A DNA stretch of 64,000 nucleotides from Gordonia amarae NBRC 15530 (GCF_000241345.1 NZ_BAED01000046.1:62001-126000); one strand, 5' to 3'; positions 8,039 through 17,646 are shown, counted from the stretch's first letter. Translations and numbers: made by a program. The notes: generated by a model not told the origin, from the sequence alone.

Positions 8039-10093
8039 ATGACGTATCAGCTTGATCCGGTTCGTGGCCGTCTCGGAACAGCCAGAGACATCAGCACGGC
8101 CCCGGAGACCCCCTTCGCCGACGGCCTGCCGCTGCGGCGGGGCGACCACTTCGGCACGCTCCCTCTCGGTGATCCGACCGGCGGCGCCGACGGCATTCGC
8201 TGGCGTGAGCAGGTTGACGGCAAGCAGATCTACCCGCGCGTGTCCATCGACCGCGACGTCACCATCAAGATGAGCGACGGCGTCAGGCTGCGGGCCACCG
8301 TGATCCGGCCGGCCAACCGCTTCGGCCAGACCGCGCTCACCCCCTACCCCGCGATCGTCAACATCAACCCGTACAACCGGGCCGCCATCGACTTCATCGA
8401 CCACGCACTTCATGTGCCCGTCGTCAGCAAGGCGATGAAGACCGCCGCCGGGTCCGTCGACGCCACCGGCACCGCCTTCGAAGGGCTGACCAAACTCACC
8501 CAGACCCTCGCGGGCGGCGTGTTCGACGTCTTCGGGATCAACCGCACGCTGGTGCGCTCGGGCTACGTGCAGATCATCGTCGACGTCCGCGGCACCGGCG
8601 CGAGCCACGGCAAGTGGGAGATCCTCGGCGCCCGCGAACAGCAGGACTCGGTGGAGATCCTGGACTGGGTCCGCGAGCAGGAGTGGTGCGACGGCAAGCT
8701 CGGCCTGGCCGGCTGGTCGTACTCGGCCATCAATTCGCTGCAGGGCGCCGACAAGCGGCCCGAGGGCCTGGGCGCGGTGTTCGCCGTCGAGGGCTGCGAC
8801 GACATCGTCCGCGACATCTACATCACCGGCGGCATGCCGTCGGCGTTCATCCCGGCCTGGCTGTCGGTGGTCAACGTACTCAAGTGGTTGCCCAATCCGT
8901 CGACGATGCTGCGCGACATGGTGCGCGGTGACACCCTGCGCTGGGCGTCGTCGCGGGTCAAGTCCCCGGCCACCGAGATGGGATCGATCGGCTGGGGCTT
9001 CCTGACCGCCCGCGACCCGCGCATCCACGACGATCCGTACTTCGACGAGCGCGACCCGGAGATCGACCGCATCGAGGTGCCCACCTTCACCGTCGGCGCC
9101 TGGCACGACCTGTTCAGCCACAGCGCCACCGGTATCTACGAGCGCCTCGACATGGAACCGGGCCGCAAGCAGATGGTGGTCGGCGACGGCTACCACTTCG
9201 ACGCCGGATCCGGCTACGGCGGCGACGCCGCTCCCCCGCGCCTGGACGTGCTCGAACGCGCCTGGTTCGACCGCTGGCTCAAGGGCCACCGCAACGGCGT
9301 CGAGTACTACGGACCGGTCACCATGCTGCAGCAGGGCGGTTCGTGGACGTCGGGACCGAGCTTCCCGCGGCCCGGCATGGAACATCAGCGGCTGTACCTG
9401 TCCGACGCCCCGTCGGGCAGCGCCGCGCACGCCGTCCACGACGGTACCCTCAGCTCGGCACCCGGCCTGCACACATCGTCGCTGAAGGTCAAGCGCGACC
9501 TGCGTGGCATGATCTCCCGCGACATGACGCAGGTGACGGCCGGCGCGACGATGGCGCTCGGCCCGCACTTCAACACCGACGCCCGGTTCCAGGAGAAGGG
9601 CGGCCTGTCGTTCACCTCCGACGCGGTGATCGAACGCGTCCGCCTGAGCGGTGCGCTCAACCTGCGGCTCAATGTGGCCACCACCGGCCACGAGGCCGTG
9701 TGGGCGATCACCATCAACGATGTCGCCCCCGACGGCCGTTCGACGGTGCTCACCAGCGGCGCGCTGTCCACGGCCAACCGGGCGCTCGATCATTCCAAGA
9801 CCCGGTACACCGCCGAGGGCGCGGTGGCCAAGGCCTACCACCAGCTCACGCGCCACCATAAGCTGCCGGTGCCCGCCGACGAACCGGTGCGCATCGACGT
9901 CGCGCTCACCCCCACCGACGCGGTCCTCGAACCGGGTCACCGGCTGCGCGTGGACATCTACGCGGCCAGCTACCCGCGCTATCTGAACGTGGTCCCCGAC
10001 CTGCTCAAGCTGCGCGGCCACCACCAGCGGCTGGTGATCGACCCGAAGCATCCGAGCTATCTGACCTTCGAGGCCGACCTGCCGATCATCTAG
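8039..10093 (+). CDS. CocE/NonD family hydrolase (X-Pro dipeptidyl-peptidase S15-type)
   Basis: This 684-residue serine hydrolase belongs to the CocE/NonD/PepX family. The alpha/beta-hydrolase part contains the oxyanion region (INPYN, about 108-112), DVRGTGASHG near 180-190 and the nucleophile elbow GWSYSA near 225. The expected Asp and His lie in FTVGAWHDLF and VVGDGYHFD. A C-terminal jelly-roll domain (about 440-684) completes the family architecture. Substrates range from esters to peptides and cannot be assigned. It has its own upstream region of about 200 bases, relatively AT-rich with a TTGACA at about 7938, and ends at a very strong terminator. No signal peptide is evident. Confidence 0.88.
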   Translation: MTYQLDPVRGRLGTARDISTAPETPFADGLPLRRGDHFGTLPLGDPTGGADGIRWREQVDGKQIYPRVSIDRDVTIKMSDGVRLRATVIRPANRFGQTALTPYPAIVNINPYNRAAIDFIDHALHVPVVSKAMKTAAGSVDATGTAFEGLTKLTQTLAGGVFDVFGINRTLVRSGYVQIIVDVRGTGASHGKWEILGAREQQDSVEILDWVREQEWCDGKLGLAGWSYSAINSLQGADKRPEGLGAVFAVEGCDDIVRDIYITGGMPSAFIPAWLSVVNVLKWLPNPSTMLRDMVRGDTLRWASSRVKSPATEMGSIGWGFLTARDPRIHDDPYFDERDPEIDRIEVPTFTVGAWHDLFSHSATGIYERLDMEPGRKQMVVGDGYHFDAGSGYGGDAAPPRLDVLERAWFDRWLKGHRNGVEYYGPVTMLQQGGSWTSGPSFPRPGMEHQRLYLSDAPSGSAAHAVHDGTLSSAPGLHTSSLKVKRDLRGMISRDMTQVTAGATMALGPHFNTDARFQEKGGLSFTSDAVIERVRLSGALNLRLNVATTGHEAVWAITINDVAPDGRSTVLTSGALSTANRALDHSKTRYTAEGAVAKAYHQLTRHHKLPVPADEPVRIDVALTPTDAVLEPGHRLRVDIYAASYPRYLNVVPDLLKLRGHHQRLVIDPKHPSYLTFEADLPII

Positions 10094-10104
10094 CCGCACG
10101 CACG

Positions 10105-10139
10105 AGAAGGACCTCCCCGGAATCCGGGGAGGTCCTTCT
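10105..10139. terminator. Bidirectional terminator hairpin
   Basis: A perfect 16-bp inverted repeat (10105-10120 and 10124-10139) with loop AAT lies between the convergent CocE-family gene and the small coiled-coil gene. Its AGAAGG/CCTTCT ends give short A/T runs on both sides, so it can serve both directions. Confidence 0.85.
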
Positions 10140-10159
10140 ACTGTCCTGGGTATCCGGTG

Positions 10160-10540
10160 TCAGCCCAGGCCCAGTCGCGAGGTGAGGCTGCGGCCCGCCG
10201 ACTCGATCATGCCGATGGGTTTGAGTGCCGCCTCGGCGATCCCGACGATCACCTCGACCCGCGACACGATTTTCTCCAGCCGAAGGGTGATGTCACCGAG
10301 GGCGACAACGGCCTGGTCGACGTTGTCTAGGGTCGCGGAGAACCTCGCCAGCGTGGGGTTCAGGTCGTCGATAGCGCCGTCGAGTTTGCCGATCGTCTTG
10401 TCCATGTCGCCCAGCGTGGTGCCCAGCCCGCCGAGGATCTCGTTGACCTGATCGACCGTGGCGTCGGCGTTGAGCGCGGCCTGCGCCAGCTTCTTGAGGC
10501 GTTGCCGTTCGGCAGGCGGGCGCGGGTCGTTGAATGCCAT
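10160..10540 (-). CDS. Small amphipathic/coiled-coil protein of unknown function
   Basis: I do not recognise a named family. The 126 residues from ATG 10540 begin with a basic segment (PPAERQRLKKLAQAAL). They then form long amphipathic helices with regularly spaced hydrophobic residues (LGGLGTTLGDMDKTIGKLDGA, VDQAVVALGDITLRLEKIVS), a pattern seen in coiled-coil and phasin-like proteins. There is no Cys, signal peptide or convincing transmembrane helix. The frame stays open upstream to 10636, but that part overlaps a short tandem repeat and looks non-coding. The gene is convergent with the CocE-family gene and shares its terminator. Confidence 0.7.
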   Translation of the reverse strand: MAFNDPRPPAERQRLKKLAQAALNADATVDQVNEILGGLGTTLGDMDKTIGKLDGAIDDLNPTLARFSATLDNVDQAVVALGDITLRLEKIVSRVEVIVGIAEAALKPIGMIESAGRSLTSRLGLG

Positions 10541-10595
10541 GCGCCGATTATCGCCCACCCGGGGCCCGAATCGGCGGATTCCGGCTGCCCGTCGG

Positions 10596-10629
10596 GAGAA
10601 CCCTGCTCGTCGGAGAACCCTGCTCGTCG
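10596..10629. repeat. 17-bp perfect tandem duplication
   Basis: GAGAACCCTGCTCGTCG occurs twice head to tail (10596-10612 and 10613-10629) in the gap upstream of the small coiled-coil gene. It is probably a replication-slippage product. Confidence 0.8.
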
Positions 10630-10645
10630 GGAGCACAATGGCCCC

Positions 10646-11158
10646 TCACCGCTGCCGTGACAGTACCCCGGAGTCGGTGAACACCACGCGGTAGACGAAT
10701 TCGGCCTCGGGCCCGAGCACCAGCCCGACGAGCGTGATCAGCGTGTGCACGAATCCGGGGCCGTGCGCCGGCCCGCCGGAATCGTCGAGATGGTGGGCCA
10801 GTTCGTGCAGGACGACGAGTTCGCGCAGTGCCCACCGGCCTTCGCGCGAGTCGGGGATCGCGATCTCGTGGCCGCCGCCGGAGCGGCGACGATACTCGGC
10901 GGACCGGTGCCCACCCCGCGCCACCACGTCGACGGGCACCCCGGCGCCACCGAAATACTCTGCGACGGAGTCCATCCCCAGAACCCGGCCGACGTGGTCA
11001 CGCACCGAGTCCACCGAGGCGAACCTGGCCTCGGGCGGCAGGGTGATCGTTGTGCCGGCGAGCTGGACGAGCCGCGACGACGAGGCCCTGTCGAAGATGC
11101 CGTGTACGAGGCGTTCGGCCTCGTACACCTGCGCCCGCCGCGAGTCCCGACCGCTCAC
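10646..11158 (-). CDS. TIGR04338-type putative metallohydrolase
   Basis: This 170-residue protein has a zinc-metallopeptidase signature, HELAHHLDD (about residues 117-125), followed by a glycine-rich GGPAHGPGF stretch that would supply a third ligand. It matches the actinobacterial TIGR04338 family of putative metallohydrolases, whose substrate is not known. There is no secretion signal. It lies 3 bases downstream of a DUF2786 gene, with which this family is regularly paired, so the two probably act together. The ATG or GTG choice at the 5' end is not decided by a clear ribosome binding site. Confidence 0.8.
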   Translation of the reverse strand: MSGRDSRRAQVYEAERLVHGIFDRASSSRLVQLAGTTITLPPEARFASVDSVRDHVGRVLGMDSVAEYFGGAGVPVDVVARGGHRSAEYRRRSGGGHEIAIPDSREGRWALRELVVLHELAHHLDDSGGPAHGPGFVHTLITLVGLVLGPEAEFVYRVVFTDSGVLSRQR

Positions 11159-11161
11159 CGA

Positions 11162-11980
11162 CTATCCTTCCAAAGCACCTCGTGGAGCGCCGAATTCGCG
11201 ATCCGGACCGATTTTCGCACGGCGCCCGGCGCGATCACCCGCCCGGCGTGCGGCCTCAGAGTATCCCGCCGCCGCCGATGTCGGCCGCCACGATCCGCGG
11301 GCCTTCGACTCCCTCCGGTAGAAGCCGCTCACCTCGACCTCCTTGTTGCGCAACGCGATCGCCGTCGACGCCGCCCGGTCGCCCGCGCTCTCGGCCGCGA
11401 GGGCCTCGGCCTGGGCCGCGTCGCGGGCCTCGGTAAGCCGCGCTCCGATGCGCGCGGCGAACGCGGACTGGAAGTTGAGCCGGGCGGTGATGCCCGACAA
11501 CGGTTTCTGCTCGACGATCCGCCGCCCACCACCGCGCGAGACCACCCGCGCCGACACCTGTCCCCGGTGCCCGCCCGACCGCAGATAGGCGTCCGAGGCG
11601 GCCACCATCTGCACGACGAGCGAGGTGTACAGCGCCTCACACGTGTCGATGTCGGATTCGAATCCGTAGGCGATGACGAACGTCGAGTTGCCGGCCACGT
11701 CGACGGTCACATCGTTGGCCCGGGCGATGACCACGAACAGTTGCACATACGTCTTGAGTCCGCGCTTGCCCGCCTCCCCGATCGCGATCTGCCGGGTGAT
11801 CGGCGCCGTCCGCTTGCGCGCGGCCGGGTCGTGCGAGCGGGCCACCGCCAGATCGATCGACGAGGCCGTCGCCAGTCGTTGGGCGGCCTGCATAAACGTC
11901 TCGGCCTCATGCTCGTTGTCGGTGTTCTCGGCCTGCCGCAGCAGCGCCGCGATCCGGGTCAGCAGCTTGTCGTCGCGCAT
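11162..11980 (-). CDS. DUF2786 domain protein
   Basis: This 272-residue protein begins with the DUF2786 helical domain (about 1-45: LLTRIAALLRQAENT, then HEAETFMQAAQRLA). A mixed alpha/beta middle (about 60-160) and a basic, alanine/arginine-rich C-terminal tail (about 190-272) follow. The family is widespread in actinobacteria and some phages, and its function is unknown. It is co-transcribed with the downstream TIGR04338 metallohydrolase gene (3-base gap). The ATG at 11980 is the natural start because the DUF2786 domain begins at once. Confidence 0.82.
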   Translation of the reverse strand: MRDDKLLTRIAALLRQAENTDNEHEAETFMQAAQRLATASSIDLAVARSHDPAARKRTAPITRQIAIGEAGKRGLKTYVQLFVVIARANDVTVDVAGNSTFVIAYGFESDIDTCEALYTSLVVQMVAASDAYLRSGGHRGQVSARVVSRGGGRRIVEQKPLSGITARLNFQSAFAARIGARLTEARDAAQAEALAAESAGDRAASTAIALRNKEVEVSGFYRRESKARGSWRPTSAAAGYSEAARRAGDRAGRRAKIGPDREFGAPRGALEG

Positions 11981-12223
11981 GTCTCCAGCCTATTGGCGAT
12001 CCGCCGATCTCCGGCTGAACGTTTGCCGCCTGTGGACAACCTCTCACCAAGTCCGGGGTACGTCGTCCGCCGGCCCTTCCTGATTCACGCCACGCCCGAT
12101 ACGTGCGCCGCACTTCGGGGCACCCGCCGCGCGGGATCGCGCCCACAGATGCCACCATGATGGACCGGCCATCTTCACCGCCCGGAATGACTGAGCCACC
12201 ACCCCACCCGAGGAGACCCCCGT

Positions 12224-12739
12224 ATGCGCGCACCCGGTGCCGGCGTTCGCCGCCACACGACGATCGCCGTCACCGGCGTGGTGATAGCCGTGACCACGCT
12301 GGCCGCCGGTTCCGCCGGGGCCTGGGTGAGCACCCCCGCGCATTCGGCGTCCGGGCAGACCGTGGCGGGCACGGCACGCATCATCTACACCAATCCGCTC
12401 GACCGGACGATCAACTGCACCACGCGGATCTACCCGGCCGGCAAGATCACGACCCTGAGGCAGGCCGCCTACCTGCGTAACCAGGCGGACAAGCAGCGTT
12501 CCCAGCACAAGACATCCGAGGCCAGGACGTCGACGGCCCGCGCGAACGCCAAGACCGCGGCGGCGGGACGCCCCCTGTACGAATCCCGCATGCCCACAAA
12601 GGTTTCCCCTGGAACCACCCGCGTCGTGTACTGGTCCCCCAGCAGGAGCCAGGCGAGATCGTATTCGGCACTCACCGACTGCCGCACCGGAACCCAGGCC
12701 GACACCACGGCAGTCCCACTCCGCGCGATCGACGTGTAA
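12224..12739 (+). CDS. Secreted protein of unknown function
   Basis: I do not recognise the family. The 171 residues start with a signal peptide: basic MRAPGAGVRRH, hydrophobic core VVIAVTTLAAGSAGA, and likely cleavage near residue 33. The mature part contains two well separated cysteines (in TINCTT and TDCRTG) that could form a disulfide bond, and a lysine/arginine/alanine-rich middle (about 80-115). GAGGAG lies 8 bases before the ATG. The stop is 32 bases from the convergent lactate dehydrogenase stop. Confidence 0.7.
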   Translation: MRAPGAGVRRHTTIAVTGVVIAVTTLAAGSAGAWVSTPAHSASGQTVAGTARIIYTNPLDRTINCTTRIYPAGKITTLRQAAYLRNQADKQRSQHKTSEARTSTARANAKTAAAGRPLYESRMPTKVSPGTTRVVYWSPSRSQARSYSALTDCRTGTQADTTAVPLRAIDV

Positions 12740-12771
12740 GCCCGGGGCGGCCCGGGCAGCGGGTCAGCGGC

Positions 12772-13728
12772 TCACAGACCGAAGCGGGACTGCATGTCGC
12801 GCAGGGTCTGCGCCGAGGCCAGCAGGCCCGCGCGCTCCTCGTCGGACAGTTTGACGTCCAGGCGCCGTCCGCAGCCGGTGCGGCCGACAACCGCCGGCAA
12901 CGACAGGCACACGTCATCGAGACCGGCGAAACCCTGGGCGACGGTCGATACCGGCAGGATTCGGTGCTCGTCCTTGAGGATCGCCTCGACGATACGGGTG
13001 GCGGCCAGGCCGATCGCGTAGTTCGTGGCGCCCTTGCCCTCGATGATCTGGTACGCGGCGTGCACCACGTCATGGTGGATGGACCTGCGGGCCTCCTCGT
13101 CGAGAGGTGGATAGCCGGGCAGCGCCTGCCATTCGAGCAGCGGCACCGCACCGATCGTCGCCGACTCCCACAACGGGATCTCGCTGTCGCCGTGCTCACC
13201 CGCGATGTAGGCGTGCACATTCTGCGGCGCCACCCCGGTGTACTGCGACAGCAGGAACCGCAGTCGCGACGAATCAAGCACCGTGCCCGACCCGAACAGC
13301 TGATTGCGGGGCAGACCACTGAATTTCAGCGCCGCGTAGGTCACGATATCGACCGGGTTGGTCACCATCACGTAGATGGCGTCCGGGGCCACCTCCAGCA
13401 GGCCCGGGAGGATCTTCTTGGTCAATCCGATTGTGGCCTCAGCTAATTCGAGGCGCGACTGGCCGGGCTTCTGTTTGGCGCCCGCGGTGAACACCACGAC
13501 GTCGGCACCCGCGCACACCGCCACGTCGTCGTCGCCGATGATGTCGGCCCGCGGAATGAATTCGAGTCCGTGCGAGAGGTCGAGCACCTCCGCGGTGACC
13601 TTCGCCTTGTTGATGTCGAGCAGCGCCACGGTGCGGGCCACCCCGCGGATGAGCGACGAATACGCGACGGCGGTGCCGACCGCACCCGCCCCCACGATCG
13701 CCAGTTTGGTCTGCCGAGCTTCCACCAT
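12772..13728 (-). CDS. ldh: L-lactate dehydrogenase
   Basis: This 318-residue NAD-dependent L-lactate dehydrogenase interconverts pyruvate and lactate. It has the N-terminal NAD-binding motif IVGAGAVGTAVA (about 10-21), VTNPVDIV near 125, a substrate-binding Arg in DSSRLR, and the catalytic histidine in IAGEHGDSE near 180. The length is normal for the family. ATG 13728 is preceded by GGAGG at 8-12 bases. The frame is open far upstream on the minus strand, but that part is antisense to the TetR gene and not coding. The divergent TetR gene 192 bases away may regulate it; this is inferred from position only. Confidence 0.93.
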   Translation of the reverse strand: MVEARQTKLAIVGAGAVGTAVAYSSLIRGVARTVALLDINKAKVTAEVLDLSHGLEFIPRADIIGDDDVAVCAGADVVVFTAGAKQKPGQSRLELAEATIGLTKKILPGLLEVAPDAIYVMVTNPVDIVTYAALKFSGLPRNQLFGSGTVLDSSRLRFLLSQYTGVAPQNVHAYIAGEHGDSEIPLWESATIGAVPLLEWQALPGYPPLDEEARRSIHHDVVHAAYQIIEGKGATNYAIGLAATRIVEAILKDEHRILPVSTVAQGFAGLDDVCLSLPAVVGRTGCGRRLDVKLSDEERAGLLASAQTLRDMQSRFGL

Positions 13729-13920
13729 TCGATCGCCTCCAGCGTCGACACGGATGTACCTGAGGACCCACTGTGGAGAGTATGCGACCGGACAGCCTCT
13801 CGCCGCACGACCGTGAGGACCTTTGGTTCTGGCTGTCGGACCCGGTGCCACCTCTCCATGCTTTATGTCATAAGCCTGGTTACGATGGTGTTCCTGCCCT
13901 GACAACCGCCGAGGACCTCC

Positions 13921-14505
13921 GTGCCCGACAGACAATCCGCCCGTGACCGGATGCTCGCGAGCGCCACCGCGGTGCTCGCCGAGTCCGGCCCCAGCGGGGT
14001 GACGATCGACCGGGTACTGTCCGACAGCGGCGCCCCGCGCGGCTCGGTCTATCACCACTTTCCCGGCGGCCGCACCGAGATCATCACCCGCGCAGGACAA
14101 TCGGCCGCCGAGAAGGCTATCGGCCGCTATCGCGAACTCGCCGCGGACAACGACACTGCGGGCCTGGTCGACGCCCTCGTCGACCGGTGGAAACGGAACC
14201 TGATCGACCACGACTTCCGGCGGGGCTGCCCGATCCTCGCGCTCGCCGTCGACGATCTGTCCGCTGTCCCCGAACTCGACGGGGATATCGCCGACACCTT
14301 CGTCACCTGGCGCACCATCGCTGCGCGGGTCCTCGAACGCGACGGGGTGCCCGCACCCCGCTCGGAACGCCTGGCCACGCTGATCGTCACCGCAGTCGAA
14401 GGCGCGGTCGCCATGTGCCGCAGCACCCGCAGCATCGTCCCCCTCGACGACGTCGCCGCCGAACTCCGCGCACTTGTCGAGACTGCCCTCCACCGCCCCG
14501 ACTGA
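13921..14505 (+). CDS. TetR/AcrR family transcriptional regulator
   Basis: This 194-residue repressor has an N-terminal TetR helix-turn-helix (about 8-55: RMLASATAVLAESGPSGVTI, then APRGSVYHHFPGG) and a ligand-binding C-terminal domain. The segment DHDFRRGCPILALAVD resembles the LmrA/YxaF-like subgroup. The start is GTG 13921. The gap to the divergent ldh gene contains a short AT-rich stretch (TTATGTCATAAGC, near 13863), partly palindromic, that could be the operator and promoter. The effector is unknown. Confidence 0.88.
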   Translation: MPDRQSARDRMLASATAVLAESGPSGVTIDRVLSDSGAPRGSVYHHFPGGRTEIITRAGQSAAEKAIGRYRELAADNDTAGLVDALVDRWKRNLIDHDFRRGCPILALAVDDLSAVPELDGDIADTFVTWRTIAARVLERDGVPAPRSERLATLIVTAVEGAVAMCRSTRSIVPLDDVAAELRALVETALHRPD

Positions 14506-14576
14506 CCCACACCCGCCGCCTGATAGTCGTCGCCTGATAGTCGCTTCTGTCGACCACATGCCCGGGTCGACGAAAA

Positions 14577-14608
14577 AGCCCGGCGAGCACATTTGTGCTC
14601 GCCGGGCT
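14577..14608 (-). terminator. Intrinsic terminator of rplK-rplA
   Basis: A 14-bp perfect stem (AGCCCGGCGAGCAC / GTGCTCGCCGGGCT) with a 4-base loop is followed on the minus strand by a run of T (complement of AAAAA at 14573-14577). It lies 22 bases after the rplA stop. Confidence 0.9.
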
Positions 14609-14630
14609 CTGCTGTTCGCGGGTGCCTGTA

Positions 14631-15347
14631 TCAGGCCTCGGCCTCGAGGGCGAAGTTACGCGAGACGGCCGGATCGACCGGGATGCCGGGGCCGTTGGTG
14701 GTGGTGACGGTGACCTTCTTCAGGTACCGGCCTTTGGCGGCTGACGGCTTGGCCCGCAGGATCTCGTCGTAGGCGGCGCCGTAGTTCTCGGCCAGCTTGG
14801 CCGGGTCGAACGATGCCTTGCCGATCACAAAGTGCAGGTTGGCTGCCTTGTCGACGCGGAAGTTGATCTTGCCGCCCTTGATGTCGTTGACGGCCTTGGT
14901 GACGTCGACGGTGACGGTGCCGGTCTTCGGGTTCGGCATCAGACCGCGCGGGCCCAGGACACGCGCGATGCGGCCGACCTTGGCCATCTGGTCCGGGGTG
15001 GCGATGGCGGCGTCGAAGTCCAGCCAGCCGCCCTGGATCTTCTCGATCAGATCCTCGGCGCCCACCTCGTCGGCACCGGCGGCGGTGGCCTCGGCGGCCT
15101 TGTCGCCGGCGGCGAACACGATGACGCGGGCGGTCTTACCCGTTCCGTGGGGCAGATTGACGGTGCCTCGAACCATCTGGTCTGCCTTGCGGGGGTCGAC
15201 ACCGAGGCGGATGGCCACCTCGACGGTCGCGTCGGTGTTCTTGGACGAGGTGTCCTTGGCGAGCTTCACAGCCTCCAGCGGGCTGTACAGCTTGGACTTG
15301 TCGACCTTGGCCGATGCTTCGGCGTAGGCCTTGCTCTTCTTGCTCAT
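14631..15347 (-). CDS. rplA: 50S ribosomal protein L1
   Basis: L1 binds 23S rRNA at the E-site stalk. The 238-residue protein carries the characteristic [13 protein letters not shown] (about 60) and the PNPKTGTVT segment with [13 protein letters not shown] (about 128-145). The start at ATG 15347 gives [11 protein letters not shown], a typical actinobacterial L1 beginning. The frame open to 15413 would add 22 non-conserved residues. The gene is second in the rplK-rplA pair and ends at the strong terminator at 14577-14608. In bacteria L1 often represses translation of this pair. Confidence 0.98.
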   Translation of the reverse strand: MSKKSKAYAEASAKVDKSKLYSPLEAVKLAKDTSSKNTDATVEVAIRLGVDPRKADQMVRGTVNLPHGTGKTARVIVFAAGDKAAEATAAGADEVGAEDLIEKIQGGWLDFDAAIATPDQMAKVGRIARVLGPRGLMPNPKTGTVTVDVTKAVNDIKGGKINFRVDKAANLHFVIGKASFDPAKLAENYGAAYDEILRAKPSAAKGRYLKKVTVTTTNGPGIPVDPAVSRNFALEAEA

Positions 15348-15441
15348 GTGCTCTGTTCTTTCTCCGCTGCGATGTGCGCGGGTGTGTGGTGCGGACCGAG
15401 CCGGCCCTCCCACGAGTAACTACAGATGGGGATGTCGGCTC

Positions 15442-15876
15442 TTAGCCTTCGACGGTGATGCCCATGGAACGGGCGGTGCCGGCGATGATCTTCGCGGCCT
15501 GATCGATGTCGTTGGCGTTGAGGTCTTCCTGCTTGGTCTTGGCGATCTCGCGGACCTGATCCAGGGTGACCTTGCCGACCTTCTTGGTGTGCGGCTCGCC
15601 AGAGCCCTTTTGCAGGCCTGCGGCCTTGAGCAGCAGCTTCGCGGCGGGCGGCGTCTTCAGCTTGAAGTCGAACGAACGATCTTCGTACACGAAGATCTCG
15701 ACGGGGATGACGTTGCCGCGCTGCGACTCGGTGGCCGCGTTGTACGCCTTGCAGAACTCCATGATGTTGACGCCGTGCTGGCCCAGTGCGGGGCCGACGG
15801 GCGGTGCCGGGTTGGCGGCACCTGCCTGGATCTGGAGCTTGATGATCCCGGCAAGCTTCTTCTTCTTGGGAGGCAT
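15442..15876 (-). CDS. rplK: 50S ribosomal protein L11
   Basis: L11 forms the GTPase-associated centre with 23S rRNA. The 144 residues include the N-terminal domain with proline-rich [20 protein letters not shown] (about 17-36), the helix FCKAYNAAT, and the C-terminal rRNA-binding domain ending in [13 protein letters not shown]. The length is normal. AAGGAACAAG precedes the ATG. It sits 82 bases after nusG and 94 bases before rplA, the conserved secE-nusG-rplK-rplA order. Confidence 0.98.
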
Positions 15877-15958
15877 TCTTGTTCCTTGTTTGTTTCTTGC
15901 AAATCCACGTCCGCTGGAGGCGTGGAAGTCTGTGACCGTTCCCTTCCGGGAACGCGCG

Positions 15959-16780
15959 TCAGATCTTTTCGACCTGGTTGAAGTTCAGTTCGACCGGGGT
16001 CTCGCGACCGAAGATCGACACCAGGACCTTGACCTTGCGCTGCTCGGCGTTGACCTCGCTGATGGAGGCGGGCAGCGTCGCGAATGGGCCGTCCATAACG
16101 GTGACCGACTCGCCGACCTCGAAGTCGACCTCGATGACCGCGGTGGCGGCGGCAGCGGCGGCCTCGACACTCTCGTCGGCCGCCTTGGTGGCCGACGGCT
16201 TCTTGGCCGCGGCGGGCGGCGCGAGGAACTTGAGCACCTCGTCGATGGTCAGCGGCGACGGACGCGAGGTCAGGCCGACGAACCCGGTGACGCCCGGTGT
16301 GTTGCGGACCGCGCCCCACGACTCGTCGTTGAGTTCCATGCGCACCAGGATGTAACCGGGCAGCACCTTGCGGTTGACCTTCTTGGTCTGGCCGTTCTTG
16401 ATCTCGGTGACCTCTTCGGTGGGCACCTCGACCTGGAAGATGTAGTCGCCGACGTCCAGGTTCTGCACGCGGGTCTCGAGATTGGCCTTCACCTTGTTCT
16501 CGTAACCGGCGTAGCTGTGGATGACATACCAGTCACCGGGCGCGCGGCGCAGTTGCTTGCGCAGTTCCTCGACCGGATCGACCTCGGCGGGCTCTTCTGT
16601 GACGCCTTCCTCTGCGACTTCTTCCCCAACAGCCTCGTCGGCGGTGGGTGTCTCGTCCGCATCGGCGTCGGCCGGGTCAGCCTCGGTGGTGTCGGCAATG
16701 TCGACGTCAGCAGCGTCCACCGCATCGGCGTCCGGGGTCAGGACCTCGGTCGCTTCGATCTCGTTCTCGGGGGTGCTCAC
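15959..16780 (-). CDS. nusG: Transcription termination/antitermination protein NusG
   Basis: NusG binds RNA polymerase to modulate pausing and couples transcription to translation or Rho. This 273-residue version has an acidic N-terminal extension of about 90 residues, then the NGN domain ([16 protein letters not shown], about 95-110; [15 protein letters not shown] near 155). A long alanine-rich linker (about 195-225) and a C-terminal KOW domain ([17 protein letters not shown]) follow. The acidic extension is typical of mycolata NusG, which is longer than E. coli's 181 residues. The GTG start at 16780 has GAGGAG upstream with rather wide spacing. Confidence 0.96.
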   Translation of the reverse strand: MSTPENEIEATEVLTPDADAVDAADVDIADTTEADPADADADETPTADEAVGEEVAEEGVTEEPAEVDPVEELRKQLRRAPGDWYVIHSYAGYENKVKANLETRVQNLDVGDYIFQVEVPTEEVTEIKNGQTKKVNRKVLPGYILVRMELNDESWGAVRNTPGVTGFVGLTSRPSPLTIDEVLKFLAPPAAAKKPSATKAADESVEAAAAAATAVIEVDFEVGESVTVMDGPFATLPASISEVNAEQRKVKVLVSIFGRETPVELNFNQVEKI

Positions 16781-16888
16781 TGCAGCCCACGCTCCTCTTT
16801 CACTTGCTGGTCGTCAGCAGCGGCGCTGCCGGCCGGTGTCATCGGATAGCAACCCGATGCGGTCTTGTCCGGCGTGAACGGCCCGGTG

Positions 16889-17293
16889 TCAGCCGAACAG
16901 CCAGAGGACGCCCTTGCCGAAGGCGAGGTCGATGCCCGAGATGAAGGCGGTCATGAGCACCACGAACACCAGCACGACGATCGTGTAGGTGATCATCTCG
17001 CGGCGCGTCGGCCAGATGACCTTCTTCAGTTCGGCGACGACCTCTTTGAGGAACGTCCAGATCCGGACAAACGGATTGGCACTGCGCGACTCGGGGATGT
17101 CCTTCTTGCGCTCGGCGACGGCGACCGGGGATGCCCCGTCTCCGGAGGGACGGCGTCCCCGTGCCGAACGCTTGCCCTGGGGGCGAAGTTCCGCGTCGTC
17201 GTCGGACGAGAGATCGGCATCGAGGTCGTCGACCACCGAGTCGGTGGCTTCGGGGGCACCTTTGGCCCGGGCAGCGCGGTCTCGCTTGCTCAC
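16889..17293 (-). CDS. secE: Preprotein translocase subunit SecE
   Basis: SecE clamps SecY in the Sec protein-export channel. The 134-residue protein has a charged, disordered N-terminal half (about 1-70) and a C-terminal amphipathic helix plus one transmembrane helix (FLKEVVAELKKVIWPTRREM, then TYTIVVLVFVVLMTAFI). The single-helix form is the normal actinobacterial architecture. GTG 17293 was chosen because AGAGGA precedes it and because the open frame further upstream runs into tRNA-Trp. It lies just downstream of tRNA-Trp and upstream of nusG. Confidence 0.95.
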   Translation of the reverse strand: MSKRDRAARAKGAPEATDSVVDDLDADLSSDDDAELRPQGKRSARGRRPSGDGASPVAVAERKKDIPESRSANPFVRIWTFLKEVVAELKKVIWPTRREMITYTIVVLVFVVLMTAFISGIDLAFGKGVLWLFG

Positions 17294-17332
17294 CTTCGAG
17301 GTTCCTCTCGTCAACGTGTGCCCTCTCCAGGG

Positions 17333-17405
<73 letters not shown>

Positions 17406-17602
17406 TTGCGGCCACCGAGGTGGCCACTCATCGATTGTGCCTGACGGCTTCCGTGCTTCCCAGCATGCCCCGGATCGGACCGGAGACCAAACTGCGTCCT
17501 ACAGAATCAACGCGCCACCCTGAGGGCAGCGCGCAAGTCAATTCAATCGACAGTTCAGTGTAGATCACGACCGGCCCCGAACCCAAAACGGGCCGGTAAC
17601 CT

Positions 17603-17637
17603 CACGTGTGCCCGGCCGGATCGGCCGGGCACACGTG
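17603..17637 (-). terminator. Terminator hairpin after the DUF4189 gene
   Basis: A perfect 15-bp stem (CACGTGTGCCCGGCC at 17603-17617, GGCCGGGCACACGTG at 17623-17637) has a 5-base loop. It lies 10 bases downstream of the DUF4189 stop on the minus strand. It separates that gene from tRNA-Trp and secE. Confidence 0.8.
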
Positions 17638-17646
17638 CGGGGGTTA

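Noticed and set aside
8012..10099. 695-codon minus-strand frame over the CocE-family gene
   Set aside because: Antisense shadow: low-complexity Arg/Gly/Val/His composition and no motifs, whereas the plus strand encodes a full hydrolase.
13729..14592. Upstream extension of the lactate dehydrogenase frame
   Set aside because: It lies antisense to the TetR gene, and the family N-terminus with its ribosome binding site is at 13728.
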